A stretch of 63,434 bases of DNA, from the NCBI GenBank assembly GCA_018333455.1, contig JAGXTN010000049.1, positions 1-63,434 of the forward strand, written 5' to 3'. The position numbers were made by a program, and so were the translations under genes. Shown in pieces: positions 24,588 to 32,335 of this stretch (positions within the stretch are counted from its first letter, which is position 1; the number at the start of each line of letters is the position of its first letter). The notes beneath the pieces were generated by a model that was not told the DNA's origin, made no database searches, and worked only from the letters and a program-made list of their open reading frames with translations. This DNA is from Dethiobacter sp. (lineage in GTDB: Bacteria > Bacillota > Dethiobacteria > Dethiobacterales > Dethiobacteraceae).

Positions 24588-25526
24588 TTAGTTGATCGTG
24601 TTGGTGTAAAAAGGTCGTTGTTGCGTTGTTGCTGCATTTGGGTTGCTGTTAGGCCAATCGAACCTGGCTGGTGCCCAAGCCCAAGGATAAATGTTTGTGG
24701 CCAGACCACCGCGCATTATGCGAACCAGCCAGTCAACATTTGTATTTGCAGGGTATCTCCCTGTGAAATTAAAGGCAAATACATTTCCAGGTTCAGCGGT
24801 CATAGATCCCCCATCGGTCCAAGCGTTATTAGTCCCGCTTCGCCGGTGAAAAATCCGGACTTCTGCTGGAGGCGGGGAGGTTAGTTGTGTTGTTCTGAAA
24901 TAAGCGGTTACTCTGGCCACGTTGTTGTTCCACGATACTCGGCTGAACGTGTCGACATCCCTGCCTGCTCTCCAAACATCCTCTGCCAGCCATCTGTAAT
25001 GTATTTCATTCCGGAACCATCTAGTGTTGTAAGGCCCGGCAGCAGTTCCGCCCCAATGAATATGGGATTGACCGGTCGTTCCTATTTGATGCCCTCTTTG
25101 GTAATATCCCGGACTAAAAACCGAGTTGGCATGATAGTAATTAATGAACATCGGCGGGTCGTCCACAATACGATTTTGATTCAGATCAAGGCGCTTAGTA
25201 AAGTCTACGCCCATAGCATTGCTCCCTAGGGAGGGTGCCTGTAACCACCCGCACCAAACGGCAAGCAAAGCAAGCCCCGAAACTGTATCCACATCTATTC
25301 CTGGATGGGGATTAGTCCCTACATCTCTTGGTTCGTTCCACTTGCTTGTAATTCCTCGAAAAGTGGGGGTTGGCGAGCCCCAGTTCATAGAGATCCGCGG
25401 AGGCAGATTTTCAAATACATGCTGATAGCGAAAAGGACCGGTGTACGCGGCAGCCATGGGCGGTAAGATCACAAGCGAAAAAGCTAAAAAAACGGCCAGC
25501 GAACGTAACATAGCAAGCTTTTTCAT
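24588..25526 (-). CDS. Secreted M23-type metallopeptidase with a C-terminal beta domain
   Basis: 312 aa with a signal peptide (KKLAMLRSLAVFLAFSLVILPPMAAA). LytM/M23 ligands can be followed: HPGID (His74, Asp78), the YYH at His132, and GTTGQSHIHWGG with His155 and His157. Between them lies a calcium-loop-like DLNQNRIVDD (114-123). Residues about 190-312 look like a beta-sandwich. M23 enzymes cut peptidoglycan cross-bridges; this divergent member may act on the wall or on another peptide. It is coupled to the PD40 gene: the stop and start share TAATG, and AGGAGG lies in the end of that gene. Confidence 0.7.
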   Translation of the reverse strand: MKKLAMLRSLAVFLAFSLVILPPMAAAYTGPFRYQHVFENLPPRISMNWGSPTPTFRGITSKWNEPRDVGTNPHPGIDVDTVSGLALLAVWCGWLQAPSLGSNAMGVDFTKRLDLNQNRIVDDPPMFINYYHANSVFSPGYYQRGHQIGTTGQSHIHWGGTAAGPYNTRWFRNEIHYRWLAEDVWRAGRDVDTFSRVSWNNNVARVTAYFRTTQLTSPPPAEVRIFHRRSGTNNAWTDGGSMTAEPGNVFAFNFTGRYPANTNVDWLVRIMRGGLATNIYPWAWAPARFDWPNSNPNAATTQQRPFYTNTIN

Positions 25527-27064
25527 TATCGCGTTCCTCCTAATTTGTGCAGCCAGGTTGAAAATACTGGCGTTTGGACATAGGTATCTGCGCTGGCGTC
25601 AAAATAACGCTCTCCCCTCATCGTATGAATAAGTATTTGGTCGTCACTGATCCACCTCAGCGTATGTGAAAGGAGCTCCCATGGATCAATGCCAGCCTTT
25701 TCAAGATCAATTTCAAGATCCTTGTTGCGGATAATATCGACTATCTTCAGTATATTGTAACCATATCTGCCGTCTCGGGTTTCGCTATACGAATAAGCAA
25801 GCGTAGTTCCGCTGGGATTAAGCGAAACTTTTTTAAAAGTAGCGGGGGCGGCTTCTGCTGGCAGTGCCCGTTCCACCCCTTTGGGAACAATCGTCAAGGT
25901 CTTGGGGTCGATAGTACCAATGCCGACAGCTGTAGCAACCGCCATAGGGTAGGCGCCTTCCATTTCGAGATAAGGAACATATTGAATAACATAAGAAACA
26001 TAAGCCACTACACCGTTAGGAAGAATTGTTTGCAGACCAATTCCATCGGGAAAAATCACTTCTTTTTTGTTTCCCCGGGCATCGACCAAATAAACTTGAG
26101 CCCTAGCAAAAATATCTTCACCGTCAGACTTTCCCACAAGCATCTGCTCGTCATTTAGCCAGCCGATAACGCCATAGTCATAGCGTCCTCCACCAAACAA
26201 GCGCTTTTCGGTATTCGTCTCCAAGTCAAATATCCATACAGACATGCTATCTCTGGTCTCGAAATCACGGTTAGTGCTATAAACAATTTTTGTGCCATCA
26301 GGGCTAAAGCGGGGATTGTAGTTCCATTCAATCATTTCCCACGCAGTATCTATACCGCGGGCTTGTTGTATTTCCGTCAATTCTTGTTCGAGTTGTCGGC
26401 GGATTTTGTTGTTATGAAGTTCACTGGAAATTTTCCTGGCCTTCTCTAGATTGCCTTCTTCCAGAAGCCACATCCCGCCCATGTTCCATACGACATGATT
26501 TTTCCCGTCGGACGAGGAAGCTATTTTATAAGAAGTTTCCTTAAAATCAGGATCGGCTGGCGACAAAACGGTTTTGCCCTTGACTTTAAAGGAAGCTAAT
26601 TGCACGGTGTGGGAAACTCCATCCTCCTCGTCCTCGATGGTTATGCTGAAGCGGCGGGGAGCGACTGGCTTGAGCTTGTTTTCAGGAGACACTTCGTAAA
26701 ATTTAAGCTCGCTGAAATCAGCGGGTCTTCTTATAGGCCGCAGAGCATTCTCCAGTACCCCTCCCCTGATTTTACGCCGGTCGCTTTCCTGCAGTGCTGG
26801 AAATATTAACGGTATCCCCTCAGTAACAAGCAGGTGGTTTTCTCCGTTCAACAAGACCCAGCTGGCTGAAATGGCCGCCTTTTCCCGCTGCGGAAACAAT
26901 GTAACCCCGGCAATTATTGCTGCCGCGACAAAGGAACAGCCGGTCAGCATCAAGGCAACCCTTTTCCATGTGGTCATTTTCCGCCATAACTTAAGTTTTC
27001 CCGTAAACACGAAAGTTGCACCCCCAATCAAAATAGTCCCGAAAGCAACACAACTCTTTCGCAC
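25526..27064 (-). CDS. Membrane-anchored PD40/TolB-like beta-propeller protein
   Basis: 512 aa. The N-terminus has one or two membrane helices (residues 5-22 and about 34-54), then an extracellular region. PD40/WD40-like repeats are visible: YNPRFSPDGTKIVYSTN, SVWIFDLETNTEKRLF, VIGWLNDEQMLVGK, SLNPSGTTLAYSYSE and LRWISDDQILIHT. Such propellers usually bind peptides or glycans. The GTG start at 27064 has a poor ribosome site; an ATG at 26977, just before the second helix, is an alternative. It forms a two-gene unit with the secreted M23 peptidase, suggesting a surface complex (inference). Confidence 0.65.
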   Translation of the reverse strand: MRKSCVAFGTILIGGATFVFTGKLKLWRKMTTWKRVALMLTGCSFVAAAIIAGVTLFPQREKAAISASWVLLNGENHLLVTEGIPLIFPALQESDRRKIRGGVLENALRPIRRPADFSELKFYEVSPENKLKPVAPRRFSITIEDEEDGVSHTVQLASFKVKGKTVLSPADPDFKETSYKIASSSDGKNHVVWNMGGMWLLEEGNLEKARKISSELHNNKIRRQLEQELTEIQQARGIDTAWEMIEWNYNPRFSPDGTKIVYSTNRDFETRDSMSVWIFDLETNTEKRLFGGGRYDYGVIGWLNDEQMLVGKSDGEDIFARAQVYLVDARGNKKEVIFPDGIGLQTILPNGVVAYVSYVIQYVPYLEMEGAYPMAVATAVGIGTIDPKTLTIVPKGVERALPAEAAPATFKKVSLNPSGTTLAYSYSETRDGRYGYNILKIVDIIRNKDLEIDLEKAGIDPWELLSHTLRWISDDQILIHTMRGERYFDASADTYVQTPVFSTWLHKLGGTR

Positions 27065-27286
27065 TAAAATCTCTTTTGATCCTTTTTAAGAGCATCCTGT
27101 AGCCCTTCTTTATCATTGCCCTTATCAATATTATGATTTTCTTCCGGCAACCACCGCCACAGGCGATACGCCCCCACCAGCCTTTCCGCCCTATGCTTGG
27201 AAGGCATTGCCAGATTGTTCCAATTTTATCATGCCCCCCCGAAACGTCAAGGCATTCAGTTACAAGTTTGAATCCCTGTGAGATAA
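27065..27286. other. Non-coding stretch upstream of the PD40 gene
   Basis: No credible gene. An overlapping minus-strand frame here has no family resemblance. The stretch probably holds the promoter of the PD40-M23 unit, but no clear element was found. Confidence 0.4.
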
Positions 27287-27442
27287 AGCGAAATAAGTAA
27301 AGACATAACAATACATGCTACCCGGCACACATTCGCAACAAGATTATTAGAGGCCGGGGTCAGCATGAAAGAAGCGCAAGAACTTTTGCGGCATGAAAAT
27401 ATTACAACTACAGCAGATATCTATTATCATGTTTTTTCGTAG
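27287..27442 (+). pseudogene. Tyrosine recombinase (integrase) C-terminal remnant
   Basis: The 51-codon frame reads KDITIHATRHTFATRLLEAG, then VSMKEAQELLRHENITTTAD and IYYHVF. It carries the HxxR, the second His (LLRH) and the catalytic Tyr (IYYH) of phage-type integrases. An in-frame stop precedes it at 27284-27286 and no N-terminal half is found. A second piece, QMGTNRAPKLEKH at about 27463-27531, in a shifted frame, resembles the tail seen in some integrases. This is a decayed mobile element. Confidence 0.75.
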
Positions 27443-27513
27443 TAAATAAATTGGATCAGAATTTGCAAATGGGCACCAATCGGGCACCGAAATTAGAAAA
27501 ACACGTTAAAACA

Positions 27514-27548
27514 AATAACCAGGATGGCTGAAAACCACCGTGGTTATT
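27514..27548. terminator. Stem-loop between the integrase remnant and fixX
   Basis: AATAACCA (27514-27521) pairs with TGGTTATT (27541-27548), with TGG/CCA inside. On the minus strand it is followed by TGTTTT and could end the fixC-fixX transcript. Confidence 0.5.
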
Positions 27549-27592
27549 GCTTCTTTAATAAGATGTTGGTTTTTTTGCGCATAACTATTCAT

Positions 27593-27865
27593 TTAAAGAA
27601 AATAAGCAACCCCGAAGCCTCCCCGTGGATGGCGATATTCCACGTTCTCCGGACAAGTCGGTTCGCACACCCCGCATTCCAGGCAGCGTTCCCAAAGAAT
27701 GTCTGGCTTTTGCCGGTCTTCATCCCAGACAAAGACTGCAGACGGACAGACAAATAAACACCTTTTAAGCACACACAATCTACAATGCTTTGCGTCTTTT
27801 ATGGTGATATGGCTTTGATCATCTGGGATAATTTTTAGCAATGGCAAATAATTTTCTCCGCCCAT
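27593..27865 (-). CDS. fixX: FixX-like ferredoxin
   Basis: 90 aa with a degenerate first cysteine group (HCRLCVLKRCLFVCP) and a complete CLECGVCEPTCP group, as in FixX, the ferredoxin partner of FixC. It abuts fixC (stop and start share position 27865). In FixABCX, electrons from bifurcation in FixAB pass through FixC to the quinone pool or nitrogenase. fixA and fixB are not next door, so the electron source is unclear. Confidence 0.85.
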   Translation of the reverse strand: MGGENYLPLLKIIPDDQSHITIKDAKHCRLCVLKRCLFVCPSAVFVWDEDRQKPDILWERCLECGVCEPTCPENVEYRHPRGGFGVAYFL

Positions 27866-29169
27866 TACATCACTCCCCAGCTCTGCATACCTACATAGAG
27901 ATCAAGCATTGTTTTGGCAGATGATTGTTTATTCATAACAAGACTAGTCATTTTTGCTATTTTTTCAGCGTCGGTATCCATCCCGGCGCGAAAAAATTCG
28001 TAAGCCAAATCGTTCACCGTGGTGACCATCAAGTAATCAACATCGCTCTTTTCAGCATAATAGCTGACTGTGTCGGTAGCTTTCTGAATGTTTTTCATAT
28101 AAAAGCTGCCTGCTAATTTTCTTTTGTATGCCTTTAAGATACTAGCCGAAAAGTCCTGCTTTGCGCGGGCGTGGACGGCTGTTTCGGCGGCGGCTTTGCC
28201 GGAGAGCATGGCTAAGTCACTGCCATGACGACCGCTGATCATCACAGCTGCATCGCCGACCACCATCAGCCCGTCTGCATAAAATTTTGGTTGGGCCGAT
28301 TTGCCTCCCAGAGGAATCAGATGCGCAGCATAAGATTCACTTTTGCCGCCGGCAATTAGCCGTCGAACGTAAGGATGTTCTTTAAGACGCGCGAGCAAAT
28401 CCGGCAAAACTAAGTGATTTTGACAAATTTTATCAACCGGCACCCCAAGCAAAAGGGAAACCGACTCCCGATTAGTAAAAATACCAGCCAACCCAATGGT
28501 TTGAGTGGTGGGGTACCCAAGCATTGCTAATACTGCCCCTTCGTTATTTTCCAGGTGAAAGCGATCCTCGATTTTCTCTTTAGGCAGAGAGATTACCTCC
28601 CGCACCCAAAGGCTTAGCTGCTTGGCTGGGATAGGTTTGGCAAGACCCGCCTCTTTTGTCAACATGGCTGACACGCCTTCAGCTAAGATGACCAGATCAG
28701 CCTTCACGCTTGAGCCGTCATCAAGGATTACACCGCAGACAGGTCCACGCCCGACAGTTTTCTTCTCGTAAAGGAGGTGGCGCACCATTGTGTTAGTTTG
28801 CAAGACGGCGCCAGCATCTACTGCTTTTTTTGCCAGCCATCTGTCAAAATGGGGACGCATGGCAGTAACTTTATTGTAGGGTGCCTTACCGAAACGTAAA
28901 CCTGTAAAACCAAGCTCCACCGCTGAATCGTCGGCTAAAAAACAGAGCGTGTCCCGCGTAACAATCCGCTCCACTGGCGCTTCATGCCAGAACTCGGGCA
29001 CAATTTGCGCTGTAGATTCGGTATATAATACTCCCCCGAACATATTTTTACTGCCCGGATAACTGCCGCGCTCTAAGAGAGCCACGCGCAAGCCACTTCT
29101 TGCCATCTGCAAAGCTGCAGCCGAACCCGCCGGACCCGCTCCTACCACAATAGCATCAAAATAATTCAT
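27865..29169 (-). CDS. fixC: FixC-like electron-transfer flavoprotein:quinone oxidoreductase
   Basis: 434 aa. The N-terminal FAD motif is FDAIVVGAGPAGSAAALQMARSG (two parts), with KNMFGGVLY, the AMRPHFDRWLAKKA helix and DGLMVVGDAAVMISGRHGSD. Length and order match FixC of the ETF-QO family. It should take electrons from an ETF (FixAB) and pass them to quinone or ferredoxin. The upstream neighbour is a toxin-antitoxin pair, not fixB. The ribosome site GGAG lies 9 nt before the ATG. A non-FixAB partner, or fixAB elsewhere in the genome, are the two alternatives. Confidence 0.88.
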   Translation of the reverse strand: MNYFDAIVVGAGPAGSAAALQMARSGLRVALLERGSYPGSKNMFGGVLYTESTAQIVPEFWHEAPVERIVTRDTLCFLADDSAVELGFTGLRFGKAPYNKVTAMRPHFDRWLAKKAVDAGAVLQTNTMVRHLLYEKKTVGRGPVCGVILDDGSSVKADLVILAEGVSAMLTKEAGLAKPIPAKQLSLWVREVISLPKEKIEDRFHLENNEGAVLAMLGYPTTQTIGLAGIFTNRESVSLLLGVPVDKICQNHLVLPDLLARLKEHPYVRRLIAGGKSESYAAHLIPLGGKSAQPKFYADGLMVVGDAAVMISGRHGSDLAMLSGKAAAETAVHARAKQDFSASILKAYKRKLAGSFYMKNIQKATDTVSYYAEKSDVDYLMVTTVNDLAYEFFRAGMDTDAEKIAKMTSLVMNKQSSAKTMLDLYVGMQSWGVM

Positions 29170-29257
29170 ATTTATCCACTCCGTTTCGCCATTAGCTTTC
29201 GCAAACGGAGCAAAGAGAATGCGTTAGCGCGCAGCAACGAAGGCAACAAGACTTTGC

Positions 29258-29572
29258 CTATAAAACATTCTGCCACTCTCTGCGATTATAGAGGATACGC
29301 AAAACGTTGACTTCGCGCTTTTCCTCATTGACAACATAGAAAGCAACATAGTTTTCAACCAACAGCTTGCGAACTCCCAATAAGGCATATGGTTGATCCT
29401 GAACTACACTGTGCCGCAAAGGCATTTGACTTAGCGTCAGAATCTGTTCCTTGATTGATGTGTAAATTCGCCTGGCAATCACAGGTTCTTTCAGAACGTC
29501 CGTAAGATAACGGAGAATGCCTTGCAAATCCCTCTGAGCAGGGAGTTCGGCGATAATTTTATAGTGTGTCAA
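29258..29572 (-). CDS. RelE/ParE-family toxin
   Basis: 104 aa from TTG 29572, 7 nt after AAGGAG inside the antitoxin end; an ATG at 29599 has no site. THYKIIAELPAQRDLQGILRYL is the usual RelE/ParE N-terminus, with VRKLLVENYVAFYVVNEEKREVNVLRILYNRREW (core strands) and the terminal R..W. It overlaps the antitoxin by 14 nt. RelE toxins cut mRNA in the ribosome A site; ParE toxins inhibit gyrase; sequence alone does not decide. Confidence 0.85.
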   Translation of the reverse strand: MTHYKIIAELPAQRDLQGILRYLTDVLKEPVIARRIYTSIKEQILTLSQMPLRHSVVQDQPYALLGVRKLLVENYVAFYVVNEEKREVNVLRILYNRREWQNVL

Positions 29573-29831
29573 AGCCAAACTCCTTATCAAGCACGGCAAA
29601 TACTTCCTCCGCCGGACGGCCTGTTCCTTTTTTCATGGATGCCAGACCTTCGTCAATTAGACGGCGCAGTTCATATCTTCCGCTCAAACGCTCATACTCT
29701 GCATTTGACAAAACAACCAAATCGCCTGTTCCATTCTTGGTAATAAAGACCGGTTCATTATATTTGTGGCAAAACTCTGAGATTTCATTGTATTTATTGC
29801 GTAAGTCTGAACTTGGCCTAATAGTCGACAT
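29559..29831 (-). CDS. Phd/YefM-family antitoxin
   Basis: 90 aa from ATG 29831 behind GGAGGG; an ATG at 29861 overlaps the -10 region and is not usable. STIRPSSDLRNKYNEISEFC and EPVFITKNGTGDLVVLSNAEYERL are the Phd/YefM DNA-binding fold, and the acidic C-terminus (EEVFAVLDKEFGFD) would wrap the toxin. It likely autorepresses through the palindrome at 29881-29893. Confidence 0.87.
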   Translation of the reverse strand: MSTIRPSSDLRNKYNEISEFCHKYNEPVFITKNGTGDLVVLSNAEYERLSGRYELRRLIDEGLASMKKGTGRPAEEVFAVLDKEFGFDTL

Positions 29832-29861
29832 TAATAATCCCTCCGTCAATTTTATACTCAT

Positions 29862-29890
29862 ATTCTATCAAAATATTGATACTTTGTCAA
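29862..29890 (-). promoter_or_regulatory. Promoter of the Phd/RelE operon
   Basis: On the minus strand a perfect TTGACA and TAGAAT separated by 17 bp, about 30 bp before the antitoxin ATG. Confidence 0.8.
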
Positions 29891-29893
29891 AGT
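29881..29893. promoter_or_regulatory. Candidate operator ACTTTGTCAAAGT
   Basis: A perfect odd-length palindrome overlapping the -35 box of the toxin-antitoxin promoter. Binding here by the antitoxin would block RNA polymerase. Confidence 0.5.
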
Positions 29894-29956
29894 GAGTATG
29901 TGCAGCGAGCTTCCGTCTATTTATGTAAAAATTTATTGATATTCGATAAAATAGTA

Positions 29957-29985
29957 TTGCTTTGCAATAAAAAAAGTGCTATGCT
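29957..29985 (+). promoter_or_regulatory. Promoter of the DUF2975 operon
   Basis: TTGCTT and TATGCT with a 17-bp spacer and an extended TG before the -10. The -10 surroundings are identical over 16 nt to those of the VapBC-like operon at 10583-10598. Confidence 0.6.
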
Positions 29986-30033
29986 CTGATTAATCACCAG
30001 CAACTTTTTGCTAAATTGAAGGAGGAGTTCGGC

Positions 30034-30483
30034 ATGTGGAATAACCGGAGGTCAGTTTTGCTCAGCCAGTTTTGCGTTCTGCTCTTTTCGGCAGTCCTCC
30101 TGGCTGTTGTTGTTTTTGCTTACTCACTAGTGAGCTGGCTGATTAGTTTTTCGCAGGCAGAATTGCAAGGAACGGAAATATATTTTTATGCAACTATCTA
30201 TCTCGGTAGCATGCCGGCAGCATTACTACTATATAGCTTATTTCGTCTGCTGCAGCGTATTTCCGCCAGGGAAATGTTCTTGCCGAAAAATGTTGACATT
30301 CTGCGCCGTATCTCTTGGAGCTGCTTTGCCGGCTCAGCCGTTTGTTTTGTCTCAACCCTCTACTACTTCCCCTGGCTATTGGTTGCGGTGCCGGCTGGGT
30401 TTATGGGCTTAATTGTGCGGGTCGTTAAAAACGTGGTGGCGCTGGGCGTAGAGCTTCAGCGCGAAGCCGATTATACCGTTTAG
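30034..30483 (+). CDS. DUF2975 membrane protein
   Basis: The ATG at 30034 follows AAGGAGG by about 8 nt, giving 149 aa; a TTG at 30016 lies inside the ribosome site. Four membrane helices are expected, with the DUF2975 pattern of LFRLLQRISAREMFLPKNVDILRRISW between helices two and three. The next gene is a YozG-like XRE repressor, the classical partner of DUF2975. Function is unknown; the pair is often considered a membrane-linked regulatory unit. Confidence 0.85.
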   Translation: MWNNRRSVLLSQFCVLLFSAVLLAVVVFAYSLVSWLISFSQAELQGTEIYFYATIYLGSMPAALLLYSLFRLLQRISAREMFLPKNVDILRRISWSCFAGSAVCFVSTLYYFPWLLVAVPAGFMGLIVRVVKNVVALGVELQREADYTV

Positions 30484-30494
30484 GAGTGAGTAGC

Positions 30495-30704
30495 GTGCCA
30501 ATCATTATTAATCTAGATGTAGTCATGGCCAAACGCAAAATCTCCTCCGGCGAACTTGCCGAAAAAATCGGCATCAGCCAGGCCAATTTGTCCATTCTCA
30601 AAACTGGCAAAGCTAAAGCCGTGCGTTTCTCTACGCTTGAGGCCATCTGCCGTGAACTTGACTGCCAGCCCGGCGATATTCTTGAGTATAGCTCTGATCA
30701 ATAA
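30495..30704 (+). CDS. XRE/Cro-family regulator (YozG-like)
   Basis: 69 aa from GTG 30495, 8 nt after AGGAG. PIIINLDVVMAKRKISSGELAEKIGIS followed by NLSILKTGKAKAVRFSTLEAICRELDCQPGDILEY is the compact single-domain HTH typically encoded after DUF2975. It lies 11 nt downstream of that gene and 17 nt upstream of DUF4173, so it may regulate this operon. Confidence 0.9.
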   Translation: MPIIINLDVVMAKRKISSGELAEKIGISQANLSILKTGKAKAVRFSTLEAICRELDCQPGDILEYSSDQ

Positions 30705-30721
30705 GCATAGGAGGTTTTAAG

Positions 30722-32335
30722 ATGACAATTCATGAGGAAATTCCTGCCGACAACTCCGCAATTTTGAAGGAGCCAGCGCCTAAAAGCAAGGCTTTTCAAC
30801 CGGACAGGGCAGATGAATGCCTAGCCTATGTAGCTTTTCTGCTCGGGTTTCTGTTCATCCGTTGGGTTTTTTTCAGCTGGCAGGGTTGGGGTGTGTCGCT
30901 ATATACAGCTCTGTTCATAACAGTTGTACTCTTCTACTTACGACAAAAAAAGAAGCGCATGACCGGTGAGAGCTGGTTTTGGTTTACCATCTTACTGCTC
31001 ACCGCGCTCAGTTTCTCACTATGGCCGGGGCAAAGCGTCTTTGGCTTACGTGCGTTGCTGTTACTCGGTGTCGCCATCTACTGGGTATGGACGACTGCGG
31101 ACGCGACTTTATACGGCAAAACGAGCGACTGGCTGCCGCATGACCTGCTCAGTAGCATCATTTACACTCCGTTTGAAAATTTCTTTGCTCAATACCGTAG
31201 CCTAGCGGCAGCAAGAAAGAGACAGATCAGGGTCGCGAGCGAACACTGGCCAATAGTGTTCGGCGTATTATTAGCTGCGGCAGTCATCTCCATAGTCGGA
31301 CCCCTGCTTATTCAAGCCGATGCCGGGGGGTTCGCTGCTCTGCTGCGCAACCTGCAGCCACACCTTGATCGGCTGGGAAAGGTCGATCCCGTACTGCTCG
31401 TACAGATACTCTTCTCCATCCCCACTGCGGCCTATATTTTCGGTTTACTGGCCGGCAGCATCCATGGGCGGCGCGTCGAGCTTAAAAGTGCGGAAAATTC
31501 CGTAAATGCGCTGCACAAACTCCCGTACGCCACGGTCTTTACTTTATTGCTGCTATTAAATGGCCTCTACATTGCTTTTATCGCCAGTCAACTGCCCTAC
31601 TTGTTTTCTGCCTTCAGCGGTACTGTGCCGCCCGGCTGGGAGTCGTATGCCGAATTTGCCCGCCGCGGATTTTTTGAGTTGTGCGTCATTGCCGTAATCA
31701 ATTTACTTGTTTTAACCGGTACTCATCTTGGCATTGAGATAACAAAGCGTCAAAGCGCGGCGACCCGAGTGCTCAACTCCTTGCTGGCAGCACTTACGCT
31801 TGTGCTAATCGCTACCGCCTTCAGCAAATTGGCGCTATATATCAGTATCTTCGGACTGACTGTGCAGCGCTTGCTGCCGGGTGTCTTGCTAATCTTTCTT
31901 GCTATTGTGTTCGGAGGCGTGATTGCACGGCAAAGTTTGCGGTTTTCCATCATGCGCCTAGCGGCGTTTACAGGTACAACCTTACTTTGCCTGCTCTTTG
32001 TAATAAATACTGACGCCTTAGTCGTTAACTACAACGCAAACCGCTATCTATCCGGCACTCTTACGGAGTTTGATACGATTGTGCTTTATCGCTCGGGCAC
32101 TGCCGGCTTAGGCGCAGCATTATTGCTGTATGAGCAGAGCGATGATCAGCAATTGCGAGCTGAGCTTGACGAGTATTTTGATTTTATCTACTGGAAAAGC
32201 AAAGCCGACGCCAACACGCTGCGCGACACATTACAAGCTGCTCTGGCCCGGAGACAACTGGAAGAGCATCAGCGAATATTTCCCTCTTCCTCTTCACAAG
32301 TCCCAATAGAGAATACCTATGACATGCAAAATTAA
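30722..32335 (+). CDS. DUF4173 (DUF4153-like) membrane protein
   Basis: 537 aa with about 12 hydrophobic helices and a soluble C-terminal tail. FSKLALYISIFGLTVQRLLPGVLL and the preceding LNSLLAALTLVLIATA match the DUF4173 core. AGGAGG precedes the ATG. It is the third gene of the DUF2975-XRE operon, a recurring association in Bacillota. No transport or enzyme function is established. The 3' end overlaps the opposing accC gene by 4 bp. Confidence 0.8.
   Translation: MTIHEEIPADNSAILKEPAPKSKAFQPDRADECLAYVAFLLGFLFIRWVFFSWQGWGVSLYTALFITVVLFYLRQKKKRMTGESWFWFTILLLTALSFSLWPGQSVFGLRALLLLGVAIYWVWTTADATLYGKTSDWLPHDLLSSIIYTPFENFFAQYRSLAAARKRQIRVASEHWPIVFGVLLAAAVISIVGPLLIQADAGGFAALLRNLQPHLDRLGKVDPVLLVQILFSIPTAAYIFGLLAGSIHGRRVELKSAENSVNALHKLPYATVFTLLLLLNGLYIAFIASQLPYLFSAFSGTVPPGWESYAEFARRGFFELCVIAVINLLVLTGTHLGIEITKRQSAATRVLNSLLAALTLVLIATAFSKLALYISIFGLTVQRLLPGVLLIFLAIVFGGVIARQSLRFSIMRLAAFTGTTLLCLLFVINTDALVVNYNANRYLSGTLTEFDTIVLYRSGTAGLGAALLLYEQSDDQQLRAELDEYFDFIYWKSKADANTLRDTLQAALARRQLEEHQRIFPSSSSQVPIENTYDMQN

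Noticed and set aside
26991-27311. 106-codon minus-strand frame overlapping the PD40 start
   Set aside because: No family match, no ribosome site and out of frame with the PD40 gene; no evidence for a frameshift extension.
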